Assembly (NCBI GenBank): GCA_963822905.1
Contig: CAWGJF010000003.1
Location: forward strand, 682,001-746,000
Length of the DNA stretch: 64,000 nucleotides
Direction: 5' to 3'
Source of the DNA: CAWGJF01 sp963822905
Lineage (GTDB): Bacteria > Bacteroidota > Ignavibacteria > Ignavibacteriales > Ignavibacteriaceae
Shown here: positions 42,984 to 52,242 of the stretch, in pieces
Layout of the letters: the number at the start of each line of letters is the position of its first letter
Numbering within the stretch: position 1 is the stretch's first letter
The notes under the pieces: model-generated
Database searches by the model: none
Seen by the model: the letters and a program-made list of their open reading frames with translations, nothing else
Told to the model about the DNA's origin: nothing
Made by a program: the position numbers and the translations under genes

Positions 42984-43937
42984 TTATTTTTTCTCTTTCT
43001 CTTTCTCTTTCTCTTTCTCTTTCTCTTTCTCTTTTGGCTTTGTTCCTTCTTTTCCTTCTCCAACATTATTATAAAATCTTGTTGTTGGGTAAGCGAAATC
43101 GATATCATCGTGTTTGGCAAAAACTTCAAGTACTTCTTCAAGAATAATTTCTTCAGTTGAACGTCTGCTTCGTGGTTCACATAAAAATCTTAAAGTTAAC
43201 AGCACTCCGCTGTCCCTTACTGAAGTGTAAACAATCGGGGTAAGTTTTGAATAATAGATAAGATATTTTTTCGCAGCGTATCTAATTTGTCTCTCAGCTT
43301 CCTGACTTATATCAAGAGTATCTTTGGTTATGATTTCTGTAAGAAGTTTTTTCGCTTTTTTCCAGTTACTCTCAAATGTTAGTAGAATTGGAATTTCATG
43401 CCAGATATGAACAAAACCAGCCGTATAATTTGATAGTGGCTGCGTAAATACAATTCCATTTGGTACATGGACAACTCTTCCTGTACTCTGATCGGCATCC
43501 ACCCAATTACCTATTTCAATCATTGAGAATTGGAAAATTCGTATGTCAATTACATCTCCGGAAGTTTCGCCAAGCTGAATTCTGTCGCCAACCTTGAATG
43601 GCTGACGAATGAGAATAAATAACCATGCTACAACATTTACAAGCGGATCTTTTAAAGCGATTGCAATTCCTGCAGATACCAAACCGAGAAAGGTTCCTAT
43701 TGAACCAATAAATCCCAGCCAGGTACTTGATAAAAATAAAATCACCAGGAAGACAGCAATGTATAATGAAATTTTTCTCCATTGATATCGCAGGTTTGCA
43801 TCTTCAATTTTGAGGATAAGAAATTTTACTATTAGTTTTCTTAACAGACCCACAATGATGATGATGATTAGTGAGATAAGGATTTTATCCTGAATATCAG
43901 GAGGTATTCCGAGGAAATTTTGGATCCAATTGCTCAT
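42984..43937 (-). CDS. MscS-family mechanosensitive channel
   Basis: This 317-aa protein is a small-conductance mechanosensitive channel of the inner membrane that releases solutes on osmotic downshock. It has three N-terminal helices (about 20-35, 48-68 and 73-100) and the pore helix region GTFLGLVSAGIAIALKDPLVN near residue 80, followed by the beta-domain motif QPFKVGDRIQLGETSGDVIDI near 114 and VHVPNGIVFTQPLSNY near 155. It ends in an unusual lysine/glutamate tail, about eight KE repeats, encoded by a hexanucleotide repeat. It converges on the ammonia-lyase gene. Confidence 0.9.
   Translation of the reverse strand: MSNWIQNFLGIPPDIQDKILISLIIIIIVGLLRKLIVKFLILKIEDANLRYQWRKISLYIAVFLVILFLSSTWLGFIGSIGTFLGLVSAGIAIALKDPLVNVVAWLFILIRQPFKVGDRIQLGETSGDVIDIRIFQFSMIEIGNWVDADQSTGRVVHVPNGIVFTQPLSNYTAGFVHIWHEIPILLTFESNWKKAKKLLTEIITKDTLDISQEAERQIRYAAKKYLIYYSKLTPIVYTSVRDSGVLLTLRFLCEPRSRRSTEEIILEEVLEVFAKHDDIDFAYPTTRFYNNVGEGKEGTKPKEKEKEKEKEKEKEKK
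42988..43034. repeat. Hexanucleotide tandem repeat (CTCTTT)n inside the MscS gene end
   Basis: About seven and a half copies of a CTTTCT unit run through this stretch. On the minus strand each unit encodes Lys-Glu, giving the repetitive C-terminal tail of the MscS-like protein. Since the unit is six bases long, copy-number changes alter tail length without a frameshift. Confidence 0.85.
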
Positions 43938-44111
43938 TTTAATTTAGATTTGGACGGTTGAATAATCTGAAAGAATTATTTCTTTATTTACGAAATATTT
44001 TTGTTAATCGAAACAAAAGAAATGGTTGCATCTGCAATATATTAACCAAAATTAATTGATTAATTAAATTTTAGTAATTTACCATTCAAATTGTAAACGG
44101 AAATTACTGTA

Positions 44112-45395
44112 ATGGAGATTTTATATATAATAACCGGTCTGGCAATCGGGCTCATCTTTGGCTGGCTGATTGCAACATTTAAAGCAAAAAGCGGATCAGG
44201 AAAAATTGAAGAACGGGCGTCACTTCTTGAACAAAACAAAAACGAGCTTGAAAAAAATCTTACCGCGGAAAGAAATAAAGTCCTCGATTTAAATTCCAGA
44301 TTGTCTTCGCTTCAATCAGATTACAACAATCTTCAGCAGAAGCTTGCCGAACAAAAAGGTGAGATTGAAGAACTGCAGCAAAAATTCACAAAAGAATTTG
44401 AAAATCTTGCAAACAGAATTTTTGAAGAGAAGGGAAATAAGTTTTCAGAACAGAACAAGGAAAAGTTAAATGAAATCCTTAATCCATTAAAAGACAAAAT
44501 CTCTGAATTTGAAAAACGTGTTGAAGAAACGAACAAAGAAAGCATCAAAGGAAATGCTTCGTTGCGTGAACAACTTCAGATGCTTAAGGAAATGAACCAA
44601 CAGATAACCCAGGAAGCAAAAAACCTGACAACTGCATTAAAAGGACAGTCAAAAACACAAGGAAACTGGGGAGAATTTATTCTTGAAAGTATTCTTGAAA
44701 AATCTGGTTTGGTTAAAGGAAGAGAATATGTTGTCCAGGAAAGTCTGACTTCAGAAACAGGAAGAAGGTTTCAACCTGACGTAATTATAAAGTTACCTGA
44801 GAATAAAAGTATAGTAATAGATTCGAAAGTCTCGCTTGTTGCTTATGAAAAATTTGTTTCAGAGGAAAATGAAAATGAGAAACAATTAGCTTTAAGAGAA
44901 CATATAAACTCAATCCGGTCGCATGTAAAAAATCTAAGTTCAAAAAATTATCAGAACTTATACCAGTTAGAAAGCCTGGATTTTGTTTTAATGTTTATGC
45001 CCATTGAACCTGCTTTTGCGTTAGCTGTCCAGAATGATCAATCTATTTTTAATGACGCATTTGAAATGAATATTGTAATTGTTAGCCCGTCAACTTTGCT
45101 TGCAACATTGCGGACAATTTCAAGCATCTGGCGACAGGAGAATCAAAATAAAAATGCACTTGAAATTGCAAGACAAAGCGGTGATATGCTGGATAAATTT
45201 ACAGCTTTTGTTGAAGATCTGATTTCTGTTGGAAAAGGATTGGTTTTAGCTAAAGATAACTATGATAAGGCAATGAATAAATTAGTTGATGGTCGGGGTA
45301 ACCTGGTAAACCGTGCTGAAAAAATAAAACAGCTTGGAGCCAAAGCTTCCAAGTCCCTTCCTCCATCTATTTTGAATAGGTCTGTTGAAGATTAA
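44112..45395 (+). CDS. rmuC: DNA recombination protein RmuC
   Basis: RmuC is a membrane-anchored, nuclease-like protein that limits recombination at inverted repeats. The 427-aa protein has one N-terminal helix (LYIITGLAIGLIFGWLIATF, residues 4-23), a long coiled coil (about 30-175) and the conserved RmuC domain with KGQSKTQGNWGEFILESILE near residue 178, RRFQPDVIIKLPENKSIVIDSK near 220 and LDFVLMFMPIEPAFA near residue 292. Length and layout are normal. The GNAT gene follows 20 nt later and is probably co-transcribed. Confidence 0.93.
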   Translation: MEILYIITGLAIGLIFGWLIATFKAKSGSGKIEERASLLEQNKNELEKNLTAERNKVLDLNSRLSSLQSDYNNLQQKLAEQKGEIEELQQKFTKEFENLANRIFEEKGNKFSEQNKEKLNEILNPLKDKISEFEKRVEETNKESIKGNASLREQLQMLKEMNQQITQEAKNLTTALKGQSKTQGNWGEFILESILEKSGLVKGREYVVQESLTSETGRRFQPDVIIKLPENKSIVIDSKVSLVAYEKFVSEENENEKQLALREHINSIRSHVKNLSSKNYQNLYQLESLDFVLMFMPIEPAFALAVQNDQSIFNDAFEMNIVIVSPSTLLATLRTISSIWRQENQNKNALEIARQSGDMLDKFTAFVEDLISVGKGLVLAKDNYDKAMNKLVDGRGNLVNRAEKIKQLGAKASKSLPPSILNRSVED

Positions 45396-45415
45396 AATTT
45401 CTTACAAACTGAATT

Positions 45416-45847
45416 ATGATCATTAAATCTCCTGAAACAACCGAAGAATTTGAAAAGTACTGTGACTTGCGATGGAGAATTCTTCGTGCACCTTTGAATA
45501 GACCAAAACTTAATATTAATGATGAAATAAAAGACGAATCAATAAAAATAATTGTGTGTGAAGAGAATGGGAATGTAATCGGAACAGGCAGGGCAAGTTT
45601 TAATTCGGCAACTGAAGCGCAAATCCAATCTATGGCTGTTGAGGAAAATTACCAGGGAAAGGGAATTGGTTCGTTAATTATTTCAGAACTGGAAAAGAGG
45701 GTTATTAAACTTGGAGTTAAAACGATAATTATTGATTCAAGAGATAACGCTGAAAAATTTTATGAGAAACACGGTTACAATGCCACAAGTGAATCATATA
45801 TACTGTTTGATAAAATTCCGCACGTTCGAATGGTAAAATATCTTTAA
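45416..45847 (+). CDS. GNAT-family N-acetyltransferase
   Basis: This 143-aa protein has the GNAT fold. The acetyl-CoA loop is SMAVEENYQGKGIGSLIISE near residue 77, with the Q-G-K-G-I-G form of the Q/R-x-x-G-x-G/A motif. It ends with AEKFYEKHGYNATSESYILF, typical of the fold's last strands. The N-terminal part (KYCDLRWRILRAPLNRP) resembles the ElaA/YjcF-like subgroup. The acceptor is unknown. It ends 1 nt before the convergent EVE-domain gene. Confidence 0.85.
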   Translation: MIIKSPETTEEFEKYCDLRWRILRAPLNRPKLNINDEIKDESIKIIVCEENGNVIGTGRASFNSATEAQIQSMAVEENYQGKGIGSLIISELEKRVIKLGVKTIIIDSRDNAEKFYEKHGYNATSESYILFDKIPHVRMVKYL

Positions 45848-45848
45848 T

Positions 45849-46316
45849 TTATTTTGCCATCTTCTGAATTTCATCCCATTCATCTTTTGTTACAGGCATC
45901 ACTGAAAGCCGGTTACCTTTCTGAATTAATCTCATCTTTTTCAGTTTTGGATTTGCTTTTATTTGGTCTATGGTTACAGGGTTCTTAAATTTTTTAACCA
46001 GCCTTATATCTACCATAAACCAGGCTGGATTTTCTTTTTTTGCTTTCGGATCGAAATGAATGTTCTTCGAATCAAATTGCGTATGATCCGGATATCCATC
46101 TTTTAAAACTTCACAAGCACCTACAATTGCAAGCGGATCAGTATTGCTGTGATAGAAAAGTACTCCATCACCTTTTTTCATTTCATCCCGGATAAAATTT
46201 CTTGCCTGGTAGTTTCTTACTCCATCCCAGAACGTAGTTTGGTTTTTACTCTTTGCAAGATCATCAATTGAAAATGATTCCGGTTCTGATTTTACGAGCC
46301 AGTATTTTTTTGTCAT
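45849..46316 (-). CDS. EVE-domain protein
   Basis: This 155-aa protein is a stand-alone EVE domain, a PUA-like fold that binds modified nucleic-acid bases. It starts KKYWLVKSEPESFSIDDLAK and has WDGVRNYQARNFIRDEMKKGD near residue 31 (quoted in part), VLFYHSNTDPLAIVGACEV and PAWFMVDIRLVKKF, all characteristic of the THYN1/YtrB-like branch. It is probably cytosolic. It is convergent with the GNAT gene and divergent from the DUF4159 gene. Confidence 0.9.
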   Translation of the reverse strand: MTKKYWLVKSEPESFSIDDLAKSKNQTTFWDGVRNYQARNFIRDEMKKGDGVLFYHSNTDPLAIVGACEVLKDGYPDHTQFDSKNIHFDPKAKKENPAWFMVDIRLVKKFKNPVTIDQIKANPKLKKMRLIQKGNRLSVMPVTKDEWDEIQKMAK

Positions 46317-46430
46317 TCTAAAATCCCTGATATTTTTTTACAAAGTTATCAATAATGGTTAACTATTTCATCCGGTTAACCCATTCAATGTAAATTGCTA
46401 TTCACAATCAGGCTGGATATATTAAAACCG

Positions 46431-47087
46431 ATGAGAAAACTAATTAATCTTATTTTTTTATTGAGCATAATTTCACTGTTTGCACAGGATAATGTTGGTT
46501 TCCAGATTGTTCGTTTAAAATATAGCGGCGGAGGTGACTGGTATAACGATCCATCGGCCGAAGTGAATCTTTTAAATTTTGTTGCAGCCAATACCAACAT
46601 TAAAACAGATGCAAAATACCAGTTTGTTGATTTAGCAAGTGATGATATTTTTTCTTATTCATTTCTGTTTTTAACCGGGCACGGTAATGTTGTTTTTACA
46701 AAGGATGAAGCTGACAGGTTAAGGTTGTATCTTGAAAGTGGTGGATTTCTTTACATTGATGATGATTATGGATTGGATAAAGCAATTCGCAGAGAAATGA
46801 AAAAAGTTTATCCGGAAAAAGATTTTGTGGAGTTGCCATTCAATTATGGGCTGTATCATTGCTTTTATAATTTTCCAAATGGAGTTCCGAAAACACATGA
46901 ACACAACGGCAAACCTCCCCAGGGATTTGGAATTTTTATAGACAAACGACTTGCGGTTTATTATACTTATGAATCAAATCCAAGTGATGGCTGGACTGAT
47001 GCTGTTGTTCATAATGACCCGCCGGAAAAAAGAGAAGAGGCACTCAAGTTTGGAACAAACCTGGTAATGTGGGTGTTAAGCAACTAA
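46431..47087 (+). CDS. DUF4159-domain exported protein
   Basis: The favoured start is ATG 46431, giving 218 aa with a signal peptide (RKLINLIFLLSIISLFAQ); an earlier in-frame start at 46395 would add 12 poor residues. The mature protein matches the DUF4159 family: IVRLKYSGGGDWYNDPSA, FLFLTGHGNVVFTKDEADRLRLYL (quoted in part), GGFLYIDDDYGLDKAIRREM and a C-terminal KFGTNLVMWVLSN. DUF4159 proteins accompany BatA, MoxR and DUF4175 genes and are thought to act at the cell envelope; function is unproven. Its stop overlaps the next gene's ATG in TAATG. Confidence 0.85.
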   Translation: MRKLINLIFLLSIISLFAQDNVGFQIVRLKYSGGGDWYNDPSAEVNLLNFVAANTNIKTDAKYQFVDLASDDIFSYSFLFLTGHGNVVFTKDEADRLRLYLESGGFLYIDDDYGLDKAIRREMKKVYPEKDFVELPFNYGLYHCFYNFPNGVPKTHEHNGKPPQGFGIFIDKRLAVYYTYESNPSDGWTDAVVHNDPPEKREEALKFGTNLVMWVLSN

Positions 47088-50000
47088 TGGGAACAGAATC
47101 AAAATATTATAAAGAATTAATTTTTAAGATCGAGAGATTTGTAAAGAAAGAATATCTACACCTGATTGTTACCGGTATTCTTCAAACGGTTATCATTGCC
47201 GTCTCGTGCTTTCTGTTGTTTACAATTGTTGAATACTTCGGAAATTTTAGTTCAGTGTTGCGTACAGTTTTCTTTTTTATTTCGTTGCTGATTTTATTCG
47301 CTTCGATTAATTATTTTATTCTCATTCCTACTTTGCGCTATTTCAATCTTTTGAGGCAAGAAACATATTTTGATGCGGCAAAGCGAGTTGGTGATTTCTT
47401 CCCGTCGCTTAAAGACGAGCTATTAAATTCACTCCAGCTTGTTTCAGATTCTGATCAAAATAAATTTTATTCATTCAGCCTGATTGATGCTGCGTTCAAG
47501 AAGGTTTATACAAAATCTGGTGGAATCAAGTTTGAATCAGTTGTAAAATTTGATAAAGCGAAAAAACTTACCCGTTCTGTCCTGGTTTTGTTGATAACTG
47601 CAATTCTACTTATTGGTTTTGTTTCGCCTATAAAAGCTGCTGCAAACAGATTTATTAACTTTAGTAAAGAATTTATTCCTCCTGCAAAGTTCTCTTTTAA
47701 AGTTTTGCCCGGGAATGCTGAAGTAACAAAAGGTGAGGATGTTCTAATTGATGTTACAGTTGATGGACTCGCTCCGAAAGAAATTTCAGTTGCTACTAAA
47801 CCTGAGGAGGAAACAGGTTTCAATTTTGAAAAAATTCAATTGGATTCAGCAGGACATTTCAAATACAAATTGAATGGAGTTCGTTCTTCATTAGAATACT
47901 TTGCAACTGCTGAAGATATTAATAGTGAGATTTTCAATATTAATGTAATTGACAAACCTATTGTAAAAATGTTCGAGTTGAACATTATTCCGCCGCACTA
48001 CTCCGGAATCGCATCTTCAATACAAAGAAATAACGGGAATATTGCTTCGCTTGTGGGAACAAAAGTTAAAGTGAAGCTAAATTCCACAAAACCACTTTCA
48101 AAAGCCTGGCTTCAGTTTTATGATTCGACAAAAGTGAATTTAAGTACAAAAGAAGATCTGGCAACCGGAGAGTTCACATTAAAAGCCGATGATCAATATT
48201 CCTTCATGCTTTTTGATGAAAATGAAAATTCAAATGCATCTCCCGTTAAATATCAGGTAAAGGTTAATTATGATGAATTCCCTTCAATAGAATTAATTTC
48301 TCCAAAAGAAAATTCAATACTCGGAAATGATAATCGGGTTGATCTGAATGCAAAAGTTGCTGATGATTTTGGATTTTCAAAATTCACTTTAAATTACAGG
48401 CTTTCTTCTTCAAAATATGAACAGACTGATGATGACTTCACAGCAATTGAACTTCCGATTAAAAAAAATCAACAGCAATATTCATTGAACTATATCTGGA
48501 ACCTGACAAATCTTCATCCGGGAGTAAATGATGTTTTCAGTTTTTACCTGGAAATTTTTGATAATGATATTGTCAGTGGACCGAAATCTGCAAAAACAAA
48601 TGTGCTCTCGGTCAGAGTGCCATCACTTCAAGAAGTTTTGGCAAATGCAGATGAAACTCATACTGAAGTTGAATCTCAATTGGAAGAAACTTTAAAACAG
48701 GCAGAAGATCTGCACAAAACTTTTGAAGAAATTGATCGTGACTTAAAATCAAAAGATGAAAAACTTAGCTGGGAGCAAAAAGAAAAGATTGAAAATGCAA
48801 TGGATAAATACAATGATCTTCAGAAGAAAGTTGATGATATGAATTCACAGTTAAATGATATGCGTGAGAAGCTTCAGGAAAATAATTTACTTTCTGAAGA
48901 AACATTAGAAAAGTACATGGAATTGCAAAAGTTGATGAATGAAATGACAAGTGATGAAATGAAAAAAATGATGGAACAGATGCAGCAGATGCTTCAGCAG
49001 CTTAATAAGAATATGACACAGGATGCTCTTGAAAATATGAAATTCAATGAAGAACAGTTTAAGAAAAGCGTTGAACGGACATTGAATCTTTTAAAGAAAA
49101 TTCAGATTGAGCAAAAAGTTGATGAAATGATTAAACGTGCTGAAAACCTGGAAAAAATGCAGAATGATTTAATGGAGCAGACGAAAAACAGCGATATGAA
49201 AAATAGTGAGCAGAAGAATGATTTGAGTAAAAAGCAAGATGAAATTACTGATCAGCTTAACAAACTTGAAGATCAGATGAAGGATCTTAAGGATAAAATG
49301 AGCGAAATGAAGGATATGCCAATTGAGAAAATGGAAAGTATGAATAAAGATTTGGAAGAACAGAAAAACCAGAAACAATCTGAACAAGCTTCACAGGATA
49401 TACAAAAGAGCCAACAAATGAGTGCAATGCAAAACCAGAGCCAGGTTTCCTGCAATATGCAGCAAATGAAAAAAGGCTTGATGGAGATGCAGTCTGGAAT
49501 GAAGCAGCAAAGCCAGATGAAAACATTTACTGATATGCTCAACCTACTCGATGATATGATTTCTCTTTCGAAAAAACAGGAGGCATTAAAAGATGATCTG
49601 GAAAATTCCGACCCGAATTCTTCTTCTCTGAATGAAAGTGCTCAAGAACAGGAAGGATTAAGAGGAAATCTTTCAAATCTGGTTAAGCAAATGTCCGAGC
49701 TTTCACAAAAAACTTTTGCAATATCTCCGGAGATGGGTAAGGCAATTGGTGATGCAAATAATCAGATGCAGCAATCAATACAACAAATGCAGAACAGAAA
49801 TGGTTCGATGGCAGTTCTGGCACAAACCGAAGCTATGAAACACTTAAACGAAGCAGCTTCGATGATGAAATCTTCTATGGATGCGATGATGAATTCAGGT
49901 GGAAGTGGTGGAATGATGTCTCTTATGCAGCAGTTACAAAAACTTTCCGGACAGCAGATGGATTTAAATAATCTGACTCAAATGCTTCAGCAGATGCAGC

Positions 50001-50473
50001 AAGGTCAGCTGAGTCCGGAACAAATGGGGCAAATGCAAAGACTCTCCCAGGAACAGCAATTAATTCAAAAATCACTTCAGCAATTGAACCAGGAAGCAAA
50101 AATGTCTGGTGAAAGCAAAAAACTTCCTTCCAACCTTGAAGGAATTCTGGATAAAATGCAGGAAGTGATTAAGGATATGAATACTCAAAAATTAGATGAC
50201 AACCTGATTCAGAAACAGGAAAATATTCTTTCACGTATGCTGGATGCGCAGAAATCGATTAACGAAAGGGATTTTGAAAAACAAAGAGAATCTAAAACCG
50301 GTGAAAACCTTGCCAGGAAATCCCCCGGAAATTTAAATCTTGAAAATTCAGAAAACCTGGATAGAATAAGGGAAGAACTTATGCGTTCAATAAAAGAAAA
50401 GTATTCTCATGACTATGAAGAATTAATCAAAAACTACTTCAAAGCTCTGCAAGAAAACCGGGTAAATAAATAA
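47087..50473 (+). CDS. DUF4175-like large membrane coiled-coil protein
   Basis: This protein of about 1128 aa starts at ATG 47087 in a TAATG overlap with the DUF4159 gene; an upstream GTG at 47069 is less likely. Two N-terminal hydrophobic helices (about 20-45 and 60-85) and a third near 155-175 are followed by an Ig-like extracytoplasmic region (about 195-520). The rest is a long coiled coil extremely rich in Met, Gln, Lys and Glu, with many QMQQM-type runs (about 540-1050). The layout matches DUF4175-family proteins of Bacteroidota, which lie next to DUF4159 and BatA genes. Its function is unknown. Confidence 0.75.
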   Translation: MGTESKYYKELIFKIERFVKKEYLHLIVTGILQTVIIAVSCFLLFTIVEYFGNFSSVLRTVFFFISLLILFASINYFILIPTLRYFNLLRQETYFDAAKRVGDFFPSLKDELLNSLQLVSDSDQNKFYSFSLIDAAFKKVYTKSGGIKFESVVKFDKAKKLTRSVLVLLITAILLIGFVSPIKAAANRFINFSKEFIPPAKFSFKVLPGNAEVTKGEDVLIDVTVDGLAPKEISVATKPEEETGFNFEKIQLDSAGHFKYKLNGVRSSLEYFATAEDINSEIFNINVIDKPIVKMFELNIIPPHYSGIASSIQRNNGNIASLVGTKVKVKLNSTKPLSKAWLQFYDSTKVNLSTKEDLATGEFTLKADDQYSFMLFDENENSNASPVKYQVKVNYDEFPSIELISPKENSILGNDNRVDLNAKVADDFGFSKFTLNYRLSSSKYEQTDDDFTAIELPIKKNQQQYSLNYIWNLTNLHPGVNDVFSFYLEIFDNDIVSGPKSAKTNVLSVRVPSLQEVLANADETHTEVESQLEETLKQAEDLHKTFEEIDRDLKSKDEKLSWEQKEKIENAMDKYNDLQKKVDDMNSQLNDMREKLQENNLLSEETLEKYMELQKLMNEMTSDEMKKMMEQMQQMLQQLNKNMTQDALENMKFNEEQFKKSVERTLNLLKKIQIEQKVDEMIKRAENLEKMQNDLMEQTKNSDMKNSEQKNDLSKKQDEITDQLNKLEDQMKDLKDKMSEMKDMPIEKMESMNKDLEEQKNQKQSEQASQDIQKSQQMSAMQNQSQVSCNMQQMKKGLMEMQSGMKQQSQMKTFTDMLNLLDDMISLSKKQEALKDDLENSDPNSSSLNESAQEQEGLRGNLSNLVKQMSELSQKTFAISPEMGKAIGDANNQMQQSIQQMQNRNGSMAVLAQTEAMKHLNEAASMMKSSMDAMMNSGGSGGMMSLMQQLQKLSGQQMDLNNLTQMLQQMQQGQLSPEQMGQMQRLSQEQQLIQKSLQQLNQEAKMSGESKKLPSNLEGILDKMQEVIKDMNTQKLDDNLIQKQENILSRMLDAQKSINERDFEKQRESKTGENLARKSPGNLNLENSENLDRIREELMRSIKEKYSHDYEELIKNYFKALQENRVNK

Positions 50474-50583
50474 ATCTGGGTAGCTATAAGTTTAACTTCA
50501 GGGAATTCCGCAGATTCTTTTCATTAAATTCTATTCGATTTCAGACAAAATGTGTATATTTTTAAGAACCTATTTTTAATTCT

Positions 50584-52242
50584 ATGATTGAACTAATTAA
50601 TAATACACTTCATATAATTGCTAAAGTTAGCAATAGCAAGTGTGTCTATCTTCTCAGGATGAACAATTGGGATGCTGAGATCATCACAATTTATGGAGAT
50701 GAAAGGGATAAATACACTTTGTTAAATCATTCAATGATTGATCTTCACAATTCAGGCACAGTTGATATTGAAGCTGTAAGAAAATTAAATGCATTTAAAC
50801 TTCTGAATCGCGATGATTCAATAAATTCATTTCTTATCCAGGATATTTTTTCTATCAGGGAGCGAAACGAATCCGTTTATCTTGTTATGTTCTCAGGCAA
50901 ACAAGCTCAGTTTAACCAGGATTGCATGGACAGCATACTCTCAATTATAAATATTCTGAGTTTCCAGATAAAACAGTTCCTGGAATTAAAAAGATACCAG
51001 AGAGTTTCAATAAAGAGTGAGCCCAAGTTTGATTCTGAACAGGAAAATGTTGTAGACCTTATGAGTGACTGGGAAAAAAGTTTTAATTCTTTGATGGAAA
51101 TATCTTCCGACCTTATTTTTATTTTAAATAAGGAGGGAAATTTTATACTGATTAATGAATTTGGTATGAACCAGTTAGAATATTCATTAGCGGAGCTTAA
51201 AGGAAAACATTTTACACAATTTGTGGAGCCTGAAAATCTCAATCAAACCGTTAAATCACTTAACGATATTTTAAACTCAAATGAAATGAAAAGGTTTGAA
51301 ACAACTTTCCTTTCAAAGTATGAAAGACCTATAAAGCTGGAAGTTTCTGGTAAAACTGTTTTAAAAGCGGGGAAGATTATAGGGATGATTGCTTCAGCAA
51401 GGAACATCACAAAAGAAAAAAATTATGAAGATGAATTAAAAAAAATCAGACCGAAGCTAACGGAAACAGAAAGATTAATTCATATAGAACGAAAGCGGAC
51501 TAAAGAGCATAAATCTTTAATAGAAGAATTAAACAGATTAAAGTCTGAATTTATTTCTAATCTTTCCCATGAATTCAGAACACCACTGGCATCAATAATT
51601 GGTTTTTCAGAAACAATTGAATCTGATCCTGACCTTCCACCTGAAATGAAAAAAGAATTCAACCACGTAATTCTAAATGAAGGAAAAAGGCTTGCAAAAT
51701 TAATTAACGAAGTGCTGGATATATCCAGTGTAGAAGAAGGAGCAACGGTTCTGGTCCGAACCGAGTTTGAAGTCACACAGATTCTTCAATCTATAATTGA
51801 TGATCAAAAAGAATTAGCCGAAGAAAAATCGCTTGAAGTAATTTTTGAAAAACCCGAAGAAGAAATTTTAATTGAAGCTGATAAAGAACGCCTGAAAGAG
51901 ATGTTTGTGGCCCTGATAAACAATGCAATAAAATTCAATAATGAACATGGAAGGGTCCGGGTTACGGTAAGTAATCTTTACAGAGAACTGGAAGTTATAG
52001 TAAGCGACACGGGTATCGGCATTCCTGAAAAGGATTTACCTTATATTTTTCAAAAATTTTACAGGATTAGTCGTCCTGGCATAGAAATTCCAGCAACTGG
52101 AGTTGGCTTGGTTTTTGTGAAACAGATCGTTGATTTGCATAAAGGAATGATTACAGTTCAGAGTGAACCTGGCGGTGGATCTTCTTTTATAGTTAGATTA
52201 CCAAAATTTTCTAAAATTGAAAAATCTGAGGTAGAAACTTGA
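50584..52242 (+). CDS. PAS-domain sensor histidine kinase
   Basis: This 552-aa soluble kinase has an N-terminal region of about 145 residues of GAF-like character, a PAS domain (about 165-280, SLMEISSDLIFILNKEGNFI) and a linker coiled coil. The HisKA motif EFISNLSHEFRTPLASIIGF carries the phospho-acceptor His near residue 328. The HATPase domain has NAIKFN (N box), DTGIGIPEKDLPYIFQKFYR and GVGLVFVKQIVDLHKG. No membrane segment is present, so it probably senses a cytosolic signal. Its stop overlaps the start of the NtrC-type partner at 52239. Confidence 0.92.
   Translation: MIELINNTLHIIAKVSNSKCVYLLRMNNWDAEIITIYGDERDKYTLLNHSMIDLHNSGTVDIEAVRKLNAFKLLNRDDSINSFLIQDIFSIRERNESVYLVMFSGKQAQFNQDCMDSILSIINILSFQIKQFLELKRYQRVSIKSEPKFDSEQENVVDLMSDWEKSFNSLMEISSDLIFILNKEGNFILINEFGMNQLEYSLAELKGKHFTQFVEPENLNQTVKSLNDILNSNEMKRFETTFLSKYERPIKLEVSGKTVLKAGKIIGMIASARNITKEKNYEDELKKIRPKLTETERLIHIERKRTKEHKSLIEELNRLKSEFISNLSHEFRTPLASIIGFSETIESDPDLPPEMKKEFNHVILNEGKRLAKLINEVLDISSVEEGATVLVRTEFEVTQILQSIIDDQKELAEEKSLEVIFEKPEEEILIEADKERLKEMFVALINNAIKFNNEHGRVRVTVSNLYRELEVIVSDTGIGIPEKDLPYIFQKFYRISRPGIEIPATGVGLVFVKQIVDLHKGMITVQSEPGGGSSFIVRLPKFSKIEKSEVET

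Noticed and set aside
42878..43147. Overlapping frames in the CTTTCT repeat (SLSLSLSL and FLFLFLFL peptides)
   Set aside because: They are low-complexity readings of the hexanucleotide repeat on the wrong strand; the MscS frame on the minus strand explains the region.
48765..49542. Several minus-strand frames opposite the DUF4175-like gene
   Set aside because: They are antisense shadows of the Met/Gln-rich coiled coil (giving Phe/Leu/Ile/Cys-rich peptides).
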